This document shows, in pieces, positions 17,556 to 28,143 of a stretch of DNA of 64,000 nt. A program made the translations under genes and the position numbers. Source of the stretch: Vallitalea guaymasensis (GTDB lineage: Bacteria > Bacillota > Clostridia > Lachnospirales > Vallitaleaceae); assembly GCF_018141425.1 (NCBI RefSeq), contig NZ_CP058561.1, positions 5,562,075 to 5,626,074 on the forward strand, given 5' to 3'. The notes under the pieces are model-generated. The model was not told where the DNA came from and made no database searches. It worked only from the letters and a program-made list of their open reading frames with translations. Numbering within the stretch: the stretch's first letter is position 1; each line of letters starts with the position of its first letter.

Positions 17556-18019
17556 GTACAAACACCACCCTTTTATTATTATTACATTTTGCATTAAACA
17601 TATTGTAATATATTTTATGTAATTTTGCAAGTTCTGTTTTAAATTTATTCGTTTTTTAATGTTTTCTTTTATATAAATTAACATTTAACATTTATTTTTG
17701 CAATATCAATCATAAATATCTTCATTTCATAATTATAGTTGCAATTATTTTTTGTGTTAGTATTAATTTATATACATCATTTTTGAAAATAAATTCAAGG
17801 TTTTGGAATATGTTAATGATTAATGGAAATTTATCGCTATGAAGCAGTAAAGAATAATATTGTATTATTATGGTAAAGTTGTAAGGCTTTACTTCATTCG
17901 AATCTATTAAACCATTAAAAACTTATAAAATCAAGGAATTTATGATAAACTTAATAGAATAAATAGAATATCATATGACAGGATTAATTATTTTAATTAT
18001 ATCCTTAAAAAGAAATAAA
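17556..18019. other. AT-rich intergenic region with no recognisable gene
   Basis: This stretch of more than 450 nt between the aminotransferase start and the spoVS terminator has no open frame with a ribosome binding site on either strand, and no hairpin or promoter pair that I can defend. It presumably contains the aminotransferase promoter. Confidence 0.6.
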
Positions 18020-18047
18020 AAAGAAAAGTGTGACATGCACACTTTTT
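18020..18047 (-). terminator. Terminator of spoVS
   Basis: AAAGTGTG and CACACTTT pair around a 5-7 nt loop. On the minus strand this is followed by CTTTTTT. It starts 4 nt after the spoVS stop. Confidence 0.85.
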
Positions 18048-18050
18048 AAA

Positions 18051-18314
18051 CTAATTTTTTGATTGAACGATTAATTTAATCGCCGTTCTTTCTTCTCCGT
18101 TAATATCAATATCAGTGAAAGCTGGAATACAAACTAAATCGATACCCGATGGAGCCACATATCCTCTTGCAATTATTATTGCTTTTATTGCTTGATTTAA
18201 TGCGCCTGCCCCGATTGCTTGTAATTCAGCACCGCCTTGTTCACGGATAGTATTAGCAAGAGCACCAGCTACCGAATTGGGATTAGATTTTGCAGCAACT
18301 TTTAAAACTTCCAC
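18051..18314 (-). CDS. spoVS: Stage V sporulation protein S
   Basis: This 87-aa Alba-like protein is nearly identical in layout to the Bacillus protein: VEVLKVAAKSNPNSVAGALA, AIGAGALNQAIKA, VAPSGIDLVCIPAFTD and GEERTAIKLIV. Loss of SpoVS in Bacillus affects septation and spore coat assembly; the molecular role is not settled. The start is GTG 18314, with AAGGGGGTC 7 nt upstream. The longer open frame to 18383 adds 23 non-conserved residues. It lies directly downstream of rny, as in Bacillus and many Clostridia. Confidence 0.95.
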   Translation of the reverse strand: MEVLKVAAKSNPNSVAGALANTIREQGGAELQAIGAGALNQAIKAIIIARGYVAPSGIDLVCIPAFTDIDINGEERTAIKLIVQSKN

Positions 18315-18466
18315 TCTAAAAGACCCCCTTTTTTTGGTTATAGTTATTAATTCAATAAGAAATTCTGTTTTCCTTTTTTTCAATCAATTTTTATGGACAA
18401 TATTAATTTTTATTTTTTTCAATTAATATCAAATACAAAATTTCTACAAAATAGTTAACTAAAACA

Positions 18467-18492
18467 CAAAAAAGCGTGATTTCTCACGCTTT
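18467..18492 (-). terminator. Terminator of rny
   Basis: AGCGTGA (18473-18479) and TCACGCT (18484-18490) form a stem with a 4-nt loop, followed by TTTTTTG on the minus strand. It begins 3 nt after the rny stop. Confidence 0.85.
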
Positions 18493-18495
18493 TTA

Positions 18496-20064
18496 TTATT
18501 TAGCATATTCAACTGCTCTTGTTTCTCTTATAACATTAACTTTAATTTGTCCTGGGTATTCCAATTCATCCTCTATTTTCTTAGAAATTTCTCTTGCAAG
18601 TAATACCATTTCTTCATCACTTGTTTGATCAGGAACAACCATTATTCTAATTTCTCTACCTGCTTGAATAGCAAAAGATTTATCGACACCTTTAAATTCA
18701 TCAGCAATCTCTTCAAGACGTTGAAGTCTCTTAATATATGTTTCTAATGTTTCACGTCGTGCACCTGGTCTTGCAGCAGATATAGCATCAGCTGCTTGTA
18801 CAATGACAGCAACTAGACTAGTAGGTTCTACATCACCGTGATGTGCTTCAACAGCATTGACAATCACATCTGATTCTTTATATTTCCTACATAAGTCTGC
18901 ACCTATGGAAACATGTGAACCTTCCATTTCATGGTCAACTGATTTACCAATATCATGTAATAAACCAGCACGTTTAGCTACTCTTACATCTACTCCGATT
19001 TCACCGGCAATTAATCCACTTAAATGAGATACCTCGATTGAATGTTTTAAAACACTCTGTCCATAACTTGTTCTAAACTTCATCTTACCTAACAATCTCG
19101 TTAATTCATGGTGTAAGCCATGAACACCTGTGTCGAAAGTGGCCATTTCACCTTCTTCACGAATAATATTCTCAACTTCTTTTCTTGCTTTTTCTACCAT
19201 TTCTTCAATTCTTGCAGGATGGATTCTTCCATCAACAATTAATTTTTCAAGTGCAATTCTTGCAACTTCTCTTCTTATTGGATCAAATCCAGAAAGTATA
19301 ACTGCTTCAGGCGTATCATCAATAATAAGATCTATTCCTGTTAAAGTCTCCAAGGTTCTAATGTTTCTTCCTTCTCGACCTATTATTCTTCCTTTCATTT
19401 CATCACTTGGAAGAGGTACTACTGATACAGTAGTTTCGGCAACATGGTCAACTGCGCATTTTTGTATTACATTCGCCAATATTTCTTTAGATTTTTTGTT
19501 AACCTCTTCTTTTGCTTTTACTTCCAATTCTTTAATTAAAATTGCTGTTTCATGTTTGACTTCATTTTCAACAGATTTTAAAAGGTATTCTTTTGCTTGA
19601 TTGGAGGTGAGGCCAGAAATTTTTTCTAACTCTTTGACATGTTTTTTCTGTAATTCAGATACTTCTGCTTTTATTTTTGCTAATTGTTCTTCTCTAGATG
19701 TTAACTGATTTTCTTTTCTTTCAAAGCTTTCAGCTTTTTTGTCTAAAGATTCTTCTTTTTGAAGAAGTCGTCGCTCAAGGCGTTGTAATTCATTTCTTCG
19801 CTCTTTAACTTCTTTATCTAGATCACTTTTGATTTTATAAGTTTCTTCTTTAACCTCTAAACGACTTTCCCGTTTAATAGATTCTGCTTCTTTTATAGCA
19901 TCATCAACAATTTTTCTAGCTTTTTGTTCAGCTGATCCATATTGTGATTCCGCCACTTTCTTTCTATAAGAAACACCAAGCTTAAAAGTTATTACTCCAA
20001 CTACAACTGCAACGACAAGTATTAACAATACTAGTAATATTATATTTATAGTAACGTCTAACAA
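18496..20064 (-). CDS. rny: Ribonuclease Y
   Basis: This 522-aa membrane-anchored endoribonuclease initiates mRNA decay. An N-terminal TM segment (residues 5-30) is followed by a long charged coiled coil to about residue 190. A KH domain ([15 protein letters not shown]) and an HD domain with the catalytic [10 protein letters not shown] come next. The start is TTG 20064: GAGGAGGTGT at 20071-20080 is its ribosome binding site, and the in-frame ATG at 20082 overlaps that site, so the ATG-started version is an artefact. Confidence 0.95.
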   Translation of the reverse strand: MLDVTINIILLVLLILVVAVVVGVITFKLGVSYRKKVAESQYGSAEQKARKIVDDAIKEAESIKRESRLEVKEETYKIKSDLDKEVKERRNELQRLERRLLQKEESLDKKAESFERKENQLTSREEQLAKIKAEVSELQKKHVKELEKISGLTSNQAKEYLLKSVENEVKHETAILIKELEVKAKEEVNKKSKEILANVIQKCAVDHVAETTVSVVPLPSDEMKGRIIGREGRNIRTLETLTGIDLIIDDTPEAVILSGFDPIRREVARIALEKLIVDGRIHPARIEEMVEKARKEVENIIREEGEMATFDTGVHGLHHELTRLLGKMKFRTSYGQSVLKHSIEVSHLSGLIAGEIGVDVRVAKRAGLLHDIGKSVDHEMEGSHVSIGADLCRKYKESDVIVNAVEAHHGDVEPTSLVAVIVQAADAISAARPGARRETLETYIKRLQRLEEIADEFKGVDKSFAIQAGREIRIMVVPDQTSDEEMVLLAREISKKIEDELEYPGQIKVNVIRETRAVEYAK

Positions 20065-20215
20065 ATGGTAACACCTCCTCATTATTTATTTTTCATTGTG
20101 CATGATGTTATTTTCCATAACATATAAATTTTATAACGTTTTAGATATTATGTCAAGTTTTAATGAAAACTCTTTTAAATAATATACATATTCCATAACG
20201 TTTTTTACATATTTA

Positions 20216-20845
20216 TTATGTATTCGTTAACTTTTCATTTTGTATAAATTGATTAATTACTTTACTAATTAAACCATAATTATAACCTTTTCTCATTAAA
20301 TAACTTATCATTCTTCTTTTGATTTTATTATCTATAGTATCTAGATTTTTATATTTTTTATAAATCAAATTATATGCTATATCTTCTTCGCAAATTTCTG
20401 TATAATCTGCAAATTCTTCAACTATATCTTTTGATATGCCTTTTCTTATAAGTTCTATATTGATTTGTTTCAAACTTTTCTTCGTTTTGTTATAATTTAT
20501 GTATTTTTCCGTATATTTTCTATCATCAATAAAGTTGTACTCTTCCAAAAACTCAATAACTTTATTAATTATATATTGATTATAACCTGTCTCTTTAAGT
20601 TTTTTTATAATTTCTTTCTTAGGCATATCTCTTCTTTGTAATAGTCTAAAAGCCCTATTTTTAGCCCTAGGATATACATAATCTCTATATATTTTGTGTA
20701 ATATTTCTTCTGATAACAAATCATTTTCTTTTAATTTCAAGAACTTTAGTTCCTTATAGGTAACAAAAAACAAATATTCATCATCTATATATATATCATA
20801 ATAATTTTTAAATCTTTTATTCTGAATAATATTTGTAATAATCAT
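20216..20845 (-). CDS. recX: Regulatory protein RecX
   Basis: This 209-aa alpha-helical protein binds RecA filaments and modulates their activity. RecX three-helix repeats are visible: ALLQRRDMPKKEIIKKLKETGY-like spacing, FLEEYNFIDDRKYTEKYI, and a final KGYNYGLISKVIN. It is very Lys/Ile-rich. It lies downstream of recA, separated by a 107-nt palindromic element, so it may depend on read-through from recA. Confidence 0.85.
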   Translation of the reverse strand: MIITNIIQNKRFKNYYDIYIDDEYLFFVTYKELKFLKLKENDLLSEEILHKIYRDYVYPRAKNRAFRLLQRRDMPKKEIIKKLKETGYNQYIINKVIEFLEEYNFIDDRKYTEKYINYNKTKKSLKQINIELIRKGISKDIVEEFADYTEICEEDIAYNLIYKKYKNLDTIDNKIKRRMISYLMRKGYNYGLISKVINQFIQNEKLTNT

Positions 20846-20889
20846 AAATATCCTTTCTTAGGATACATTAGTATAATATATCTATCCTT

Positions 20890-20996
20890 AAAAAGAGGCT
20901 GTCTTATAATCTATTTTCATGCCTATCAATAAGTTGTAAGATAGTCACTGTCCTTACACCTACATTGATGTAAAAATGGATTATGAGAAGCCCCTT
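20890..20996. repeat. Palindromic element after recA (copy A)
   Basis: The ends pair imperfectly over about 24 bp: AAGAGGCTGTC, then ATAATCTATTTT on the left; AAGGGGCTTCTC, then ATAATCCATTTT when the right arm is read on the minus strand. Nested inside are TGTAAG/CTTACA and ATCAAT/ATTGAT pairs. T-runs follow on the minus strand, so it can act as the recA terminator. Its arms resemble the element at 36219-36297. Confidence 0.6.
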
Positions 20997-21046
20997 ATCA
21001 TCTATCATTATAATTCAATCAAGTATATTTAATAAAACACAACTAA

Positions 21047-22123
21047 TTACTTCTTAGCTTTTTTTGTGTCAGTTGTTTCTTTTTCTTTTTTAGGCTCGCT
21101 ATTCTTTTTATTTGTGTCCTGTTCTCCATCTACTGGTATCTCAAAATGCTTTCTTACCAAATTCTCTATCTCCGTCAATAATTCAGTATTATCACTTAAA
21201 TATTGTTTTGCATTTTCTCTACCTTGTCCTAATCTAGTCTCATTATAAGAATACCAAGCACCGCTTTTATTAACAATATTTTCTTGAGTTGCCAAGTCTA
21301 ATATATCTCCTACTTTTGATATACCTTTTCCGAACATTATATCAAATTCGGCTGTTTTGAATGGTGGCGCTATTTTATTTTTGACTACTTTTACTCTAAC
21401 TCTATTTCCAATGAAATCAGTACTTTGTTTCAGTGTTTCTATTCTTCTAACATCAAGTCTGACTGATGAATAAAACTTAAGCGCTCTACCTCCAGTTGTA
21501 GTTTCTGGATTACCGAACATTACTCCAACTTTTTCACGCAACTGATTAATGAAGATAACAACACATTTTGACCTGTTTATTACTGCTGTCAGCTTTCTTA
21601 GTGCTTGAGACATAAGTCTTGCTTGAAGCCCCACATGAGAATCTCCCATTTCTCCTTCAATTTCTGCTCTTGGTACAAGGGCGGCAACAGAGTCCACTAT
21701 AACAATATCAATTGCACCAGAACGTACCATTGTTTCTGTTATCTCAAGAGCTTGTTCTCCATTGTCTGGCTGTGATATATATAAATTATCTATATCTACA
21801 CCTATCTTTTTTGCATACTCAGGGTCTAATGCATGCTCAGCATCCACAAAACCAGCTATTCCACCTTTTTTTTGTGCTTCTGCTACCATATGTAATGCAA
21901 CAGTTGTTTTACCACTTGATTCTGGCCCATAAACTTCAATGATTCTTCCTTTTGGTATACCTCCAGCACCAAGTGCTATATCTAAACTAAGTGACCCTGT
22001 AGGAATAGTTTCAATGTTCATATTCTCTCTGGATTCACCTAACTTCATTATGGAACCTTTACCATATTGCTTCTCAATATTGGATATCGCTGCCTCTAAC
22101 GCTCTTTTTTTATCATCTTTCAT
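21047..22123 (-). CDS. recA: Recombinase RecA
   Basis: This 358-aa strand-exchange ATPase has Walker [10 protein letters not shown] near residue 65, the L1 region, Walker B VDSVAAL, and the signature [14 protein letters not shown]. The tail is Lys/Glu-rich and low in complexity. It has its own sigma-A promoter and a LexA box, so it is SOS-controlled. ATG 22123 has a modest site (AGGGAC) upstream. Confidence 0.97.
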   Translation of the reverse strand: MKDDKKRALEAAISNIEKQYGKGSIMKLGESRENMNIETIPTGSLSLDIALGAGGIPKGRIIEVYGPESSGKTTVALHMVAEAQKKGGIAGFVDAEHALDPEYAKKIGVDIDNLYISQPDNGEQALEITETMVRSGAIDIVIVDSVAALVPRAEIEGEMGDSHVGLQARLMSQALRKLTAVINRSKCVVIFINQLREKVGVMFGNPETTTGGRALKFYSSVRLDVRRIETLKQSTDFIGNRVRVKVVKNKIAPPFKTAEFDIMFGKGISKVGDILDLATQENIVNKSGAWYSYNETRLGQGRENAKQYLSDNTELLTEIENLVRKHFEIPVDGEQDTNKKNSEPKKEKETTDTKKAKK

Positions 22124-22165
22124 ATAGTCCCTATTAACTAGGTTCCCCCTTTCAAATTAAAAAAC

Positions 22166-22179
22166 CGAACTTATGTTCG
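22166..22179. promoter_or_regulatory. LexA (SOS) box of recA
   Basis: CGAACTTATGTTCG matches the Gram-positive LexA operator core GAAC-N4-GTTC, with one extra pair on each side. It lies at the predicted transcription start, where bound LexA would block RNA polymerase. Confidence 0.85.
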
Positions 22180-22185
22180 TTTATA

Positions 22186-22214
22186 ATTATAATATATTAT
22201 TTTAATTACGTCAA
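22186..22214 (-). promoter_or_regulatory. recA promoter
   Basis: TTGACG (22209-22214) and TATAAT (22186-22191) on the minus strand have a 17-nt spacer. Confidence 0.8.
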
Positions 22215-22262
22215 TACATTTTTTACAAATATTTCAATAATCCATATAGTTCTTATAGTTTA

Positions 22263-22295
22263 AAATTAAGCCTATGTTAATCATAGACTTAATTT
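22263..22295 (-). terminator. Terminator of cinA
   Basis: A 14-bp stem (AAATTAAGCCTATG with CATAGACTTAATTT, one wobble pair) has a 5-nt loop and is followed by TTTAAAC on the minus strand. It lies 10 nt after the cinA stop and isolates cinA from recA. Confidence 0.6.
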
Positions 22296-22305
22296 AGATA
22301 TATCA

Positions 22306-23535
22306 CTATTTGATTTTGTTCCATAACATTATAAGGCTCTCTACTACAGCTCTCGTTCTGATTTTCTGTCTATTACCGTAAAAATTGCACTTTTTGACTG
22401 TAGTAACACCTTTATATGATACCCCTATGTAAACAAGTCCTATAGGCTTTTCTTCTGTGCCTCCAGTGGGTCCTGCAATGCCTGTAATGGATATAGAGGC
22501 AGACGTATCGCATTTGTCAATTAGTCCTTCTGCCATTTCCCTTGCTGTTTCTTCACTGACTGCACCAAATTCTTCAAGGGTATCTTTTCTAACCCCAAGA
22601 TATTTCATTTTCGCTTCATTGGAGTAAGTAATAAATCCTTCCTTATATACATCAGAAACTCCAGAACAATTAATGATTCTGCCGCTTAGCAGTCCACCAG
22701 TACAGGATTCAGCTACAGACAGAGTCAGATTCTTATTCTTCATTATATGAACAATTGTTTCCTCAAGAGTCTTTTCATCAGTAGTATATATATATTCTCC
22801 AACATGATCAGCCACTTTTTGTTCCATAGCATCAATTAATTTGATAGCTTTTGATTCTTCATTGGTCTTGGCTGTTATCCTAAGATGAACCTCTCCATCT
22901 TTTGCATAAGGAGCAATGGTAGGATTGGTTTGGTTATCTATAACGTCTTGCAATATGTTTGCAACCGTACTTTCTCCTATACCACATAATTTTAAAGTCC
23001 TTGAGAAAATAACACCTTCATTTAACTTTTTCAATTCTTTTTTGACTCCCTTTTCAAACATGGGTACCATTTCACTTGGTGGTCCAGGTAATACAATGAT
23101 TATATTGTTTTTTGTTTTTACAATAAATCCTGGAGCCGTTCCATTATCATTTTCAAGAACAATAGCCCCTTCTGGTATATATGCCTGTTTTAAATTATTT
23201 TCTGTCATAGGTATATCTCGTTGTTTGAAGAAATCAACTATCCTCTTTTTGGATTCCTCGTGTTCAATAAGAGGTAAACCTAACACTTGTGCAATAGTTT
23301 CTTTAGATAAATCATCAGTTGTAGGCCCCAACCCCCCAGTTGTGATAATGATGCTAGTCCTATTCATAGCATTTTCTATTGTTTCTTGTAATCTATCAAC
23401 ATTATCGCCTACAACTGATTGGTAGTAAACAGAAATACCCATATCTGCCAATTGTCTTGATAAGTACCTTGCGTTAGTATTCAAAATATCTCCGAGTAGT
23501 AATTCTGTTCCAATGGCTATTATTTCAGCAGTCAT
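22306..23535 (-). CDS. cinA: CinA, competence/damage-inducible protein A
   Basis: This 409-aa two-domain protein has an N-terminal molybdopterin-binding-like domain (MTAEIIAIGTELLLGDILNTNA, TTGGLGPTTDD) linked to ADP-ribose/NMN hydrolysis. The C-terminal nicotinamide-nucleotide amidase domain has SVAESCTGGLLSGRI and SITGIAGPTGGTEEKPIGLV. The full family length is present. It recycles NMN released by NAD-dependent reactions. It sits between pgsA and recA, as in many Firmicutes, but a terminator separates it from recA. Confidence 0.93.
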   Translation of the reverse strand: MTAEIIAIGTELLLGDILNTNARYLSRQLADMGISVYYQSVVGDNVDRLQETIENAMNRTSIIITTGGLGPTTDDLSKETIAQVLGLPLIEHEESKKRIVDFFKQRDIPMTENNLKQAYIPEGAIVLENDNGTAPGFIVKTKNNIIIVLPGPPSEMVPMFEKGVKKELKKLNEGVIFSRTLKLCGIGESTVANILQDVIDNQTNPTIAPYAKDGEVHLRITAKTNEESKAIKLIDAMEQKVADHVGEYIYTTDEKTLEETIVHIMKNKNLTLSVAESCTGGLLSGRIINCSGVSDVYKEGFITYSNEAKMKYLGVRKDTLEEFGAVSEETAREMAEGLIDKCDTSASISITGIAGPTGGTEEKPIGLVYIGVSYKGVTTVKKCNFYGNRQKIRTRAVVESLIMLWNKIK

Positions 23536-23573
23536 ATGGTATCATCCTTTCAAAATTCCTTTAAGCATTAAAT

Positions 23574-24107
23574 TTATTCCTTAAATATATTAATATTCTT
23601 TGTTATATAATCAAGGGCAGATATTACTGTAAATAATAAAGATGCATAGATAAGTATTTGTTCAATAACAACTATACCTTCAAAATTAAAATTACATAGA
23701 ATAACTATAATCATAATCATTGTAATCATGGTTTTTATCTTTCCCCACCATCCTGCTGCAATAACAATACCTTTATTGGCAGCAACAAGGCGAACTCCAC
23801 TGATTATGAATTCTCTACCGATAATTACTATAACAATCCATGCAGCCAATTCTTTAACTTCTACTAGATAAATGAGTGCTGATGCCACTAATAACTTATC
23901 AGCCAGTGGGTCCATGAATTTTCCAAAATCAGTTACTAGATTTCTTGATCTAGCTAAATGTCCATCAAGAAAATCTGTTAAACTTGCTATTATAAATATT
24001 ATGACACCTATGATATTGCCATATGGTGCTTCAATTATATATAGTGACAATAAAAAAAATGGAATTAATATAACACGAAACAAAGTTAACTTATTCGCTA
24101 TATTCAT
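23574..24107 (-). CDS. pgsA: CDP-diacylglycerol--glycerol-3-phosphate 3-phosphatidyltransferase
   Basis: This 177-aa membrane enzyme makes phosphatidylglycerol phosphate. It carries the CDP-alcohol phosphotransferase motif in DFLDGHLARSRNLVTDFGKFMDPLADK (D-G-x2-A-R-x8-G-x3-D-x3-D) and about five TM helices. The start overlaps the end of rimO by 17 nt. The next gene is cinA, the usual arrangement. Confidence 0.93.
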   Translation of the reverse strand: MNIANKLTLFRVILIPFFLLSLYIIEAPYGNIIGVIIFIIASLTDFLDGHLARSRNLVTDFGKFMDPLADKLLVASALIYLVEVKELAAWIVIVIIGREFIISGVRLVAANKGIVIAAGWWGKIKTMITMIMIIVILCNFNFEGIVVIEQILIYASLLFTVISALDYITKNINIFKE

Positions 24108-25434
24108 TGATAATCTCTCCTATTAAATCATATTCATTAGATGAACTAACTCTAACATTAATTATATCTCCCGACATTAATTCATAAGGACAACTTACAA
24201 ATATCATGCCATCTACATCAGGAGCATCACGATAAGTCCTTCCACAGTATACTCTATCCTCTGGCATATATCCTTCAATAATGACAGAATAGGTTTTACC
24301 TACCAACTCTTCGTTAATAGACTTGGATATCCCTTGCTGCAGTGCCATTATTTCATCTTTTCTAGCTTCTTTTATATCATCATCTATCTGATCTTCAAAT
24401 AAAGCAGCAGGTGTACCTTCTTCCGGCGAATATGAAAAAACTCCTAATCTATCAAATCTAACATCTTGTACAAATTCTTTCATATCTTCAAATTGTTCTC
24501 TAGTCTCTCCAGGGAAACCTGTAATAAGTGTAGTTCTAAGGCAAATATCCGGTATTGCTTTTCTAAGTTTAGATATGGCGTCTGTAATCATTTCTTTTGT
24601 GCCTTTTCTTGCCATTCTTCTTAATATATCATTATTGGCATGTTGAATAGGCATATCTAAATAATTAAGAACTTTTTCTTCATCTCTCATTACTTCAATT
24701 AATTCGTCTGTTATTTCTTCTGGATAACAGTATAATAATCTAATCCATTCAATACCATCCACCCTACATAACTCTCTCAGTAAAGCTGGTAATTTTTTTT
24801 CTCCATAAATGTCAATACCATATTTTGTTGTATCTTGAGCAACCAGTATTAACTCTTTCACACCATTTTGCGCTAAATACTTAGTCTCTTCTATAAGACT
24901 TTCCATTGTTCTGCTTTTTATCTTTCCTCTGATTTTAGGAATAATACAGTAAGTACAATGATTATCGCAGCCTTCAGCAATTTTAAGATAAGCAGAATAC
25001 CCTGTAGAACTGATTACTCTGTTAATATATTCTTCAGGAACATGGTCGTTATCTTCAAAAGCCACATATTTCTTGTTATCAAGTACTGATTCAACTGCTT
25101 CAATCACTTTGTCGTAATTAGAAACTCCTAAAATAGCATCTATCTCAGGCATTTCTTTTATAAGTTCATCTTGATATCTCTGAGCAAGACAACCTGTTAC
25201 AATCAAAGCTTTACATTTTCCATTTTCTTTGTATTGCCCCATCTCTATGATTGTGCCTATACTCTCTTCTTTTGCATCTTGAATGAATCCACATGTATTT
25301 ACAACTATAACATCTGCTTCTGTTTCATCATTTATTAATGTATATCCCTTGTCTCTTAATAATCCTAACATGACTTCACTATCCACAAGATTCTTATCAC
25401 AACCAAGTGAAATAAATGAAATTTTTATGTTCAA
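24091..25434 (-). CDS. rimO: Ribosomal protein S12 methylthiotransferase RimO
   Basis: This 447-aa radical-SAM enzyme methylthiolates an Asp of ribosomal protein S12. The UPF0004 domain has conserved Cys residues in SLGCDKN, VNTCGF and VTGCLAQR. The radical SAM motif is GCDNHCTYCIIP (C-x3-C-x2-C). A C-terminal TRAM domain follows. The S12-type residues and absence of MiaB-specific ones support RimO. The start is TTG 25434 with AAGGAG 8 nt upstream; the in-frame GTG at 25443 overlaps that site. Confidence 0.93.
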   Translation of the reverse strand: MNIKISFISLGCDKNLVDSEVMLGLLRDKGYTLINDETEADVIVVNTCGFIQDAKEESIGTIIEMGQYKENGKCKALIVTGCLAQRYQDELIKEMPEIDAILGVSNYDKVIEAVESVLDNKKYVAFEDNDHVPEEYINRVISSTGYSAYLKIAEGCDNHCTYCIIPKIRGKIKSRTMESLIEETKYLAQNGVKELILVAQDTTKYGIDIYGEKKLPALLRELCRVDGIEWIRLLYCYPEEITDELIEVMRDEEKVLNYLDMPIQHANNDILRRMARKGTKEMITDAISKLRKAIPDICLRTTLITGFPGETREQFEDMKEFVQDVRFDRLGVFSYSPEEGTPAALFEDQIDDDIKEARKDEIMALQQGISKSINEELVGKTYSVIIEGYMPEDRVYCGRTYRDAPDVDGMIFVSCPYELMSGDIINVRVSSSNEYDLIGEIINEYSE

Positions 25435-25488
25435 TAAGAACACTCCTTTTTCTTCAAGTTATTTAATCTCTGTCATAGAATATAACTA

Positions 25489-26340
25489 TTATTTTAACAT
25501 ATTATTGGCTGATTTTACGCAATTGCTCATAAGCATTGCTATTGTCATAGGACCAACACCACCTGGTACAGGAGTTATGGCACCTGCTATTGCAGAACAT
25601 TCGTCATATTTAACATCTCCACATAATTTACCATTATCAAGTCTATTCATTCCTACATCAATAACTGTAGCACCTTCTTTTACAAAATCTTTTGTAACAA
25701 AGTTGGCTCTACCTATTGCAACAACTAATATATCAGCATTTTTACATATCTCTTTAATGTTTTTAGTTCTAGAATGACATATTGTAACAGTACCATTTTC
25801 TTTTAATAATAACATGGATACTGGTTTACCAACAATATTACTTCTTCCTATAACTACACAATTTTTTCCTTCTATCTCTATATTATACCTCTTAATCAGC
25901 TCTATAATACCTGCTGGGGTACATGAAACAAAACCATCTCTGCCTATACTAAGGTTTCCTACACTATATGGATGAAAACCGTCTACATCTTTTGATGGAT
26001 CTATAGCCAACAGAATCTTCTCTTCATCAATATGTTTTGGTAATGGCAACTGAACTAGAATTCCGTGTACGTCATCTCTGTCATTCAATTCATTAATTAA
26101 CTCAAGAAGTGCTTCTTCAGTAGTCTTTTCATCTAATTCATAAGCCAGAGATCTCATTCCAACGTATTCACAAGCTTTCTTCTTATGCTTCACATAAACT
26201 TGTGAAGCAGGGTCTTTACCAACCAAAACAACTGCAAGAGTAGGCTCTACACCCTTATTCTTCAATTCTTCTACTTTTATAATAAGCTCATCCTTAATGT
26301 CTTTGGATGTTTTCTTTCCATCAATTATGATAGCATTCAT
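25489..26340 (-). CDS. folD: Methylenetetrahydrofolate dehydrogenase/cyclohydrolase
   Basis: This 283-aa bifunctional enzyme interconverts 5,10-methylene-, methenyl- and 10-formyl-THF. Signatures are [14 protein letters not shown] (catalytic Lys), [27 protein letters not shown] and the Rossmann segment [12 protein letters not shown], with the closing [13 protein letters not shown]. It lies after fhs, so the two form a one-carbon pathway: formate to 10-formyl-THF to methylene-THF. Confidence 0.96.
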   Translation of the reverse strand: MNAIIIDGKKTSKDIKDELIIKVEELKNKGVEPTLAVVLVGKDPASQVYVKHKKKACEYVGMRSLAYELDEKTTEEALLELINELNDRDDVHGILVQLPLPKHIDEEKILLAIDPSKDVDGFHPYSVGNLSIGRDGFVSCTPAGIIELIKRYNIEIEGKNCVVIGRSNIVGKPVSMLLLKENGTVTICHSRTKNIKEICKNADILVVAIGRANFVTKDFVKEGATVIDVGMNRLDNGKLCGDVKYDECSAIAGAITPVPGGVGPMTIAMLMSNCVKSANNMLK

Positions 26341-26381
26341 TAGTGATTCCTCCTTATTTATCTTATGGGAAAGTCCTACAG

Positions 26382-26399
26382 AAAACGAGGCATAGCCTC
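26382..26399 (-). terminator. Possible weak terminator between fhs and folD
   Basis: GAGGC and GCCTC (26387-26399) pair around a 3-nt loop, followed by GTTTTC on the minus strand. The 5-bp stem is short, so it may only attenuate. Confidence 0.4.
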
Positions 26400-26409
26400 T
26401 TCTCTTTGT

Positions 26410-28080
26410 CTAGAATAATCCACTTATCTTTCCAGTCTCATCTACATCAATATTTTCTGCTGCCGGTTTTTTAGGTAATCCTGGCATAGTCATAACATTT
26501 CCAGTTATAGCTACAATAAAACCTGCTCCAGCTGATATGTTAATTTCCCTAACAGTTATATCAAAACCTTCTGGTCTACCTAATAACTTAGCATTATCAG
26601 AAAATGAATACTGTGTTTTTGCTATACAAACAGGTAATTTATCAAGTCCCATATCAATTATCTTCTTAATAGATTTCTTTGCTTTTGGTGTATAATTAAC
26701 ATTGCTTGCTCCATATATCTTAGTAGCTACACACATGATTTTATCTTCTATACTATCATTCTCATCATATAAAGGTGTAAAATTGCTTTGTTTCGTTTCT
26801 AGTGTCTCAAGTACTTTCTGAGCTAATTCTATACCGCCTTTACCACCTTTTTCCCAAACTTCTGAAATAGCAAATTCGCATCCCATACCTTCGCATTTCT
26901 CTTTTACTAGAGAAATTTCTTCATCGGAATCTGTTACAAATGAATTAAGGGTAACAACAATAGGTACGTTATACTGTTGTAGATTCTCTATATGTTTTTC
27001 TAGATTAACAAAACCTTTTTCTACTGCCGAAACATTAGCAGTCCCAAGCTCTTGTTTTCTTATTCCACCATTATACTTCAACGCTCTTATAGTTGCTACA
27101 ATAACAATAGCATCTGGCTTAAGATTACCCTTTCTACATTTAATATCCAAAAACTTTTCAGCTCCAAGATCAGCACCAAATCCAGCTTCTGTAATAACAA
27201 TATCACCAAGCTTCAATGCCAATTTTGTAGCTCTTATACTATTGCAACCATGAGCAATATTTGCAAAAGGTCCACCATGCATAAGAGCAGGTGTATTTTC
27301 TAGAGTTTGAACAAGATTAGGTTTAATGGCATCTTTCAATAATGCTGTCATAGCACCTTGTGCATTCAGATCACCAGCAGTCACTGGGTCACCATTATAT
27401 GTATAGGCAACTATGATTCTACTTAATCTATTCTTAAGATCTTCTAAGTCACTAGCTAGACATAATATAGCCATTACTTCTGATGCAACAGTAATCATGA
27501 ATCCATCTTCTCTTGGAACTCCTTGCATTTTACCACCTAGACCGACAACAATACTTCTAAGAGCTCTATCATTCATATCAACTACTCTTTTCCATACTAT
27601 CTGTCTTGGATCAATCCCCAAGGTATTACCTTGCTGCAGATGATTATCAAGCATCGCCGACAATAAATTATGAGCAATACTGACAGCGTGAATATCACCA
27701 GTAAAATGTAAATTGATATCTTCCATAGGTACAACTTGTGCATAACCACCACCAGCTGCACCACCTTTTATACCCATACAAGGACCTAATGAAGGTTCTC
27801 TAAGTGCGATGATAGCATTCTTTCCCAATTCTCCCATAGCCTGACCAAGACCTACTGTTGTAGTTGTTTTACCTTCACCAGCTGGAGTTGGATTGATAGC
27901 TGTTACAAGTATGAGTTTTCCATCTTCATTACTTTCTACTTTTTTATATAACTCATCAGTTACTTTAGCTTTATATTTACCGTAAAATTCAATGTCATCT
28001 TCTGTCATACCTAATTTTCCAGCTATTACACTAATCGGTTCCATTTTAGCTTCATTAGCTATTTGAATATCTGTTTTCAT
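26410..28080 (-). CDS. fhs: Formate--tetrahydrofolate ligase
   Basis: This 556-aa enzyme makes 10-formyl-THF from formate, THF and ATP, a step of the acetogenic methyl branch and of purine synthesis in anaerobes. The P-loop [32 protein letters not shown] and the conserved LHFTGD are intact. ATG 28080 was chosen because AAGGAG at 28089-28094 is 8 nt away; ATG 28086 would have only 2 nt spacing. On its own it does not prove acetogenesis. Confidence 0.96.
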   Translation of the reverse strand: MKTDIQIANEAKMEPISVIAGKLGMTEDDIEFYGKYKAKVTDELYKKVESNEDGKLILVTAINPTPAGEGKTTTTVGLGQAMGELGKNAIIALREPSLGPCMGIKGGAAGGGYAQVVPMEDINLHFTGDIHAVSIAHNLLSAMLDNHLQQGNTLGIDPRQIVWKRVVDMNDRALRSIVVGLGGKMQGVPREDGFMITVASEVMAILCLASDLEDLKNRLSRIIVAYTYNGDPVTAGDLNAQGAMTALLKDAIKPNLVQTLENTPALMHGGPFANIAHGCNSIRATKLALKLGDIVITEAGFGADLGAEKFLDIKCRKGNLKPDAIVIVATIRALKYNGGIRKQELGTANVSAVEKGFVNLEKHIENLQQYNVPIVVTLNSFVTDSDEEISLVKEKCEGMGCEFAISEVWEKGGKGGIELAQKVLETLETKQSNFTPLYDENDSIEDKIMCVATKIYGASNVNYTPKAKKSIKKIIDMGLDKLPVCIAKTQYSFSDNAKLLGRPEGFDITVREINISAGAGFIVAITGNVMTMPGLPKKPAAENIDVDETGKISGLF

Positions 28081-28143
28081 TTCCATTTCTCCTTCTAATA
28101 AAAATTAGTCATTATTAAAGTAAATATTTATAACTTTTAGTTA

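Noticed and set aside
17685..18019. Search for a CodY or purine-type operator or small gene in the long AT-rich gap
   Set aside because: No convincing dyad, promoter or start with ribosome binding site was found.
19130..19600. Plus-strand open frame of 156 codons
   Set aside because: Antisense to rny; Ser-rich shadow with no initiation signal.
22916..23425. Plus-strand open frame of 169 codons
   Set aside because: Antisense to cinA, whose conserved motifs fill the region.
25283..25777. Plus-strand open frame across the folD-rimO gap
   Set aside because: It covers the ends of two well-supported minus-strand genes and lacks a ribosome binding site.
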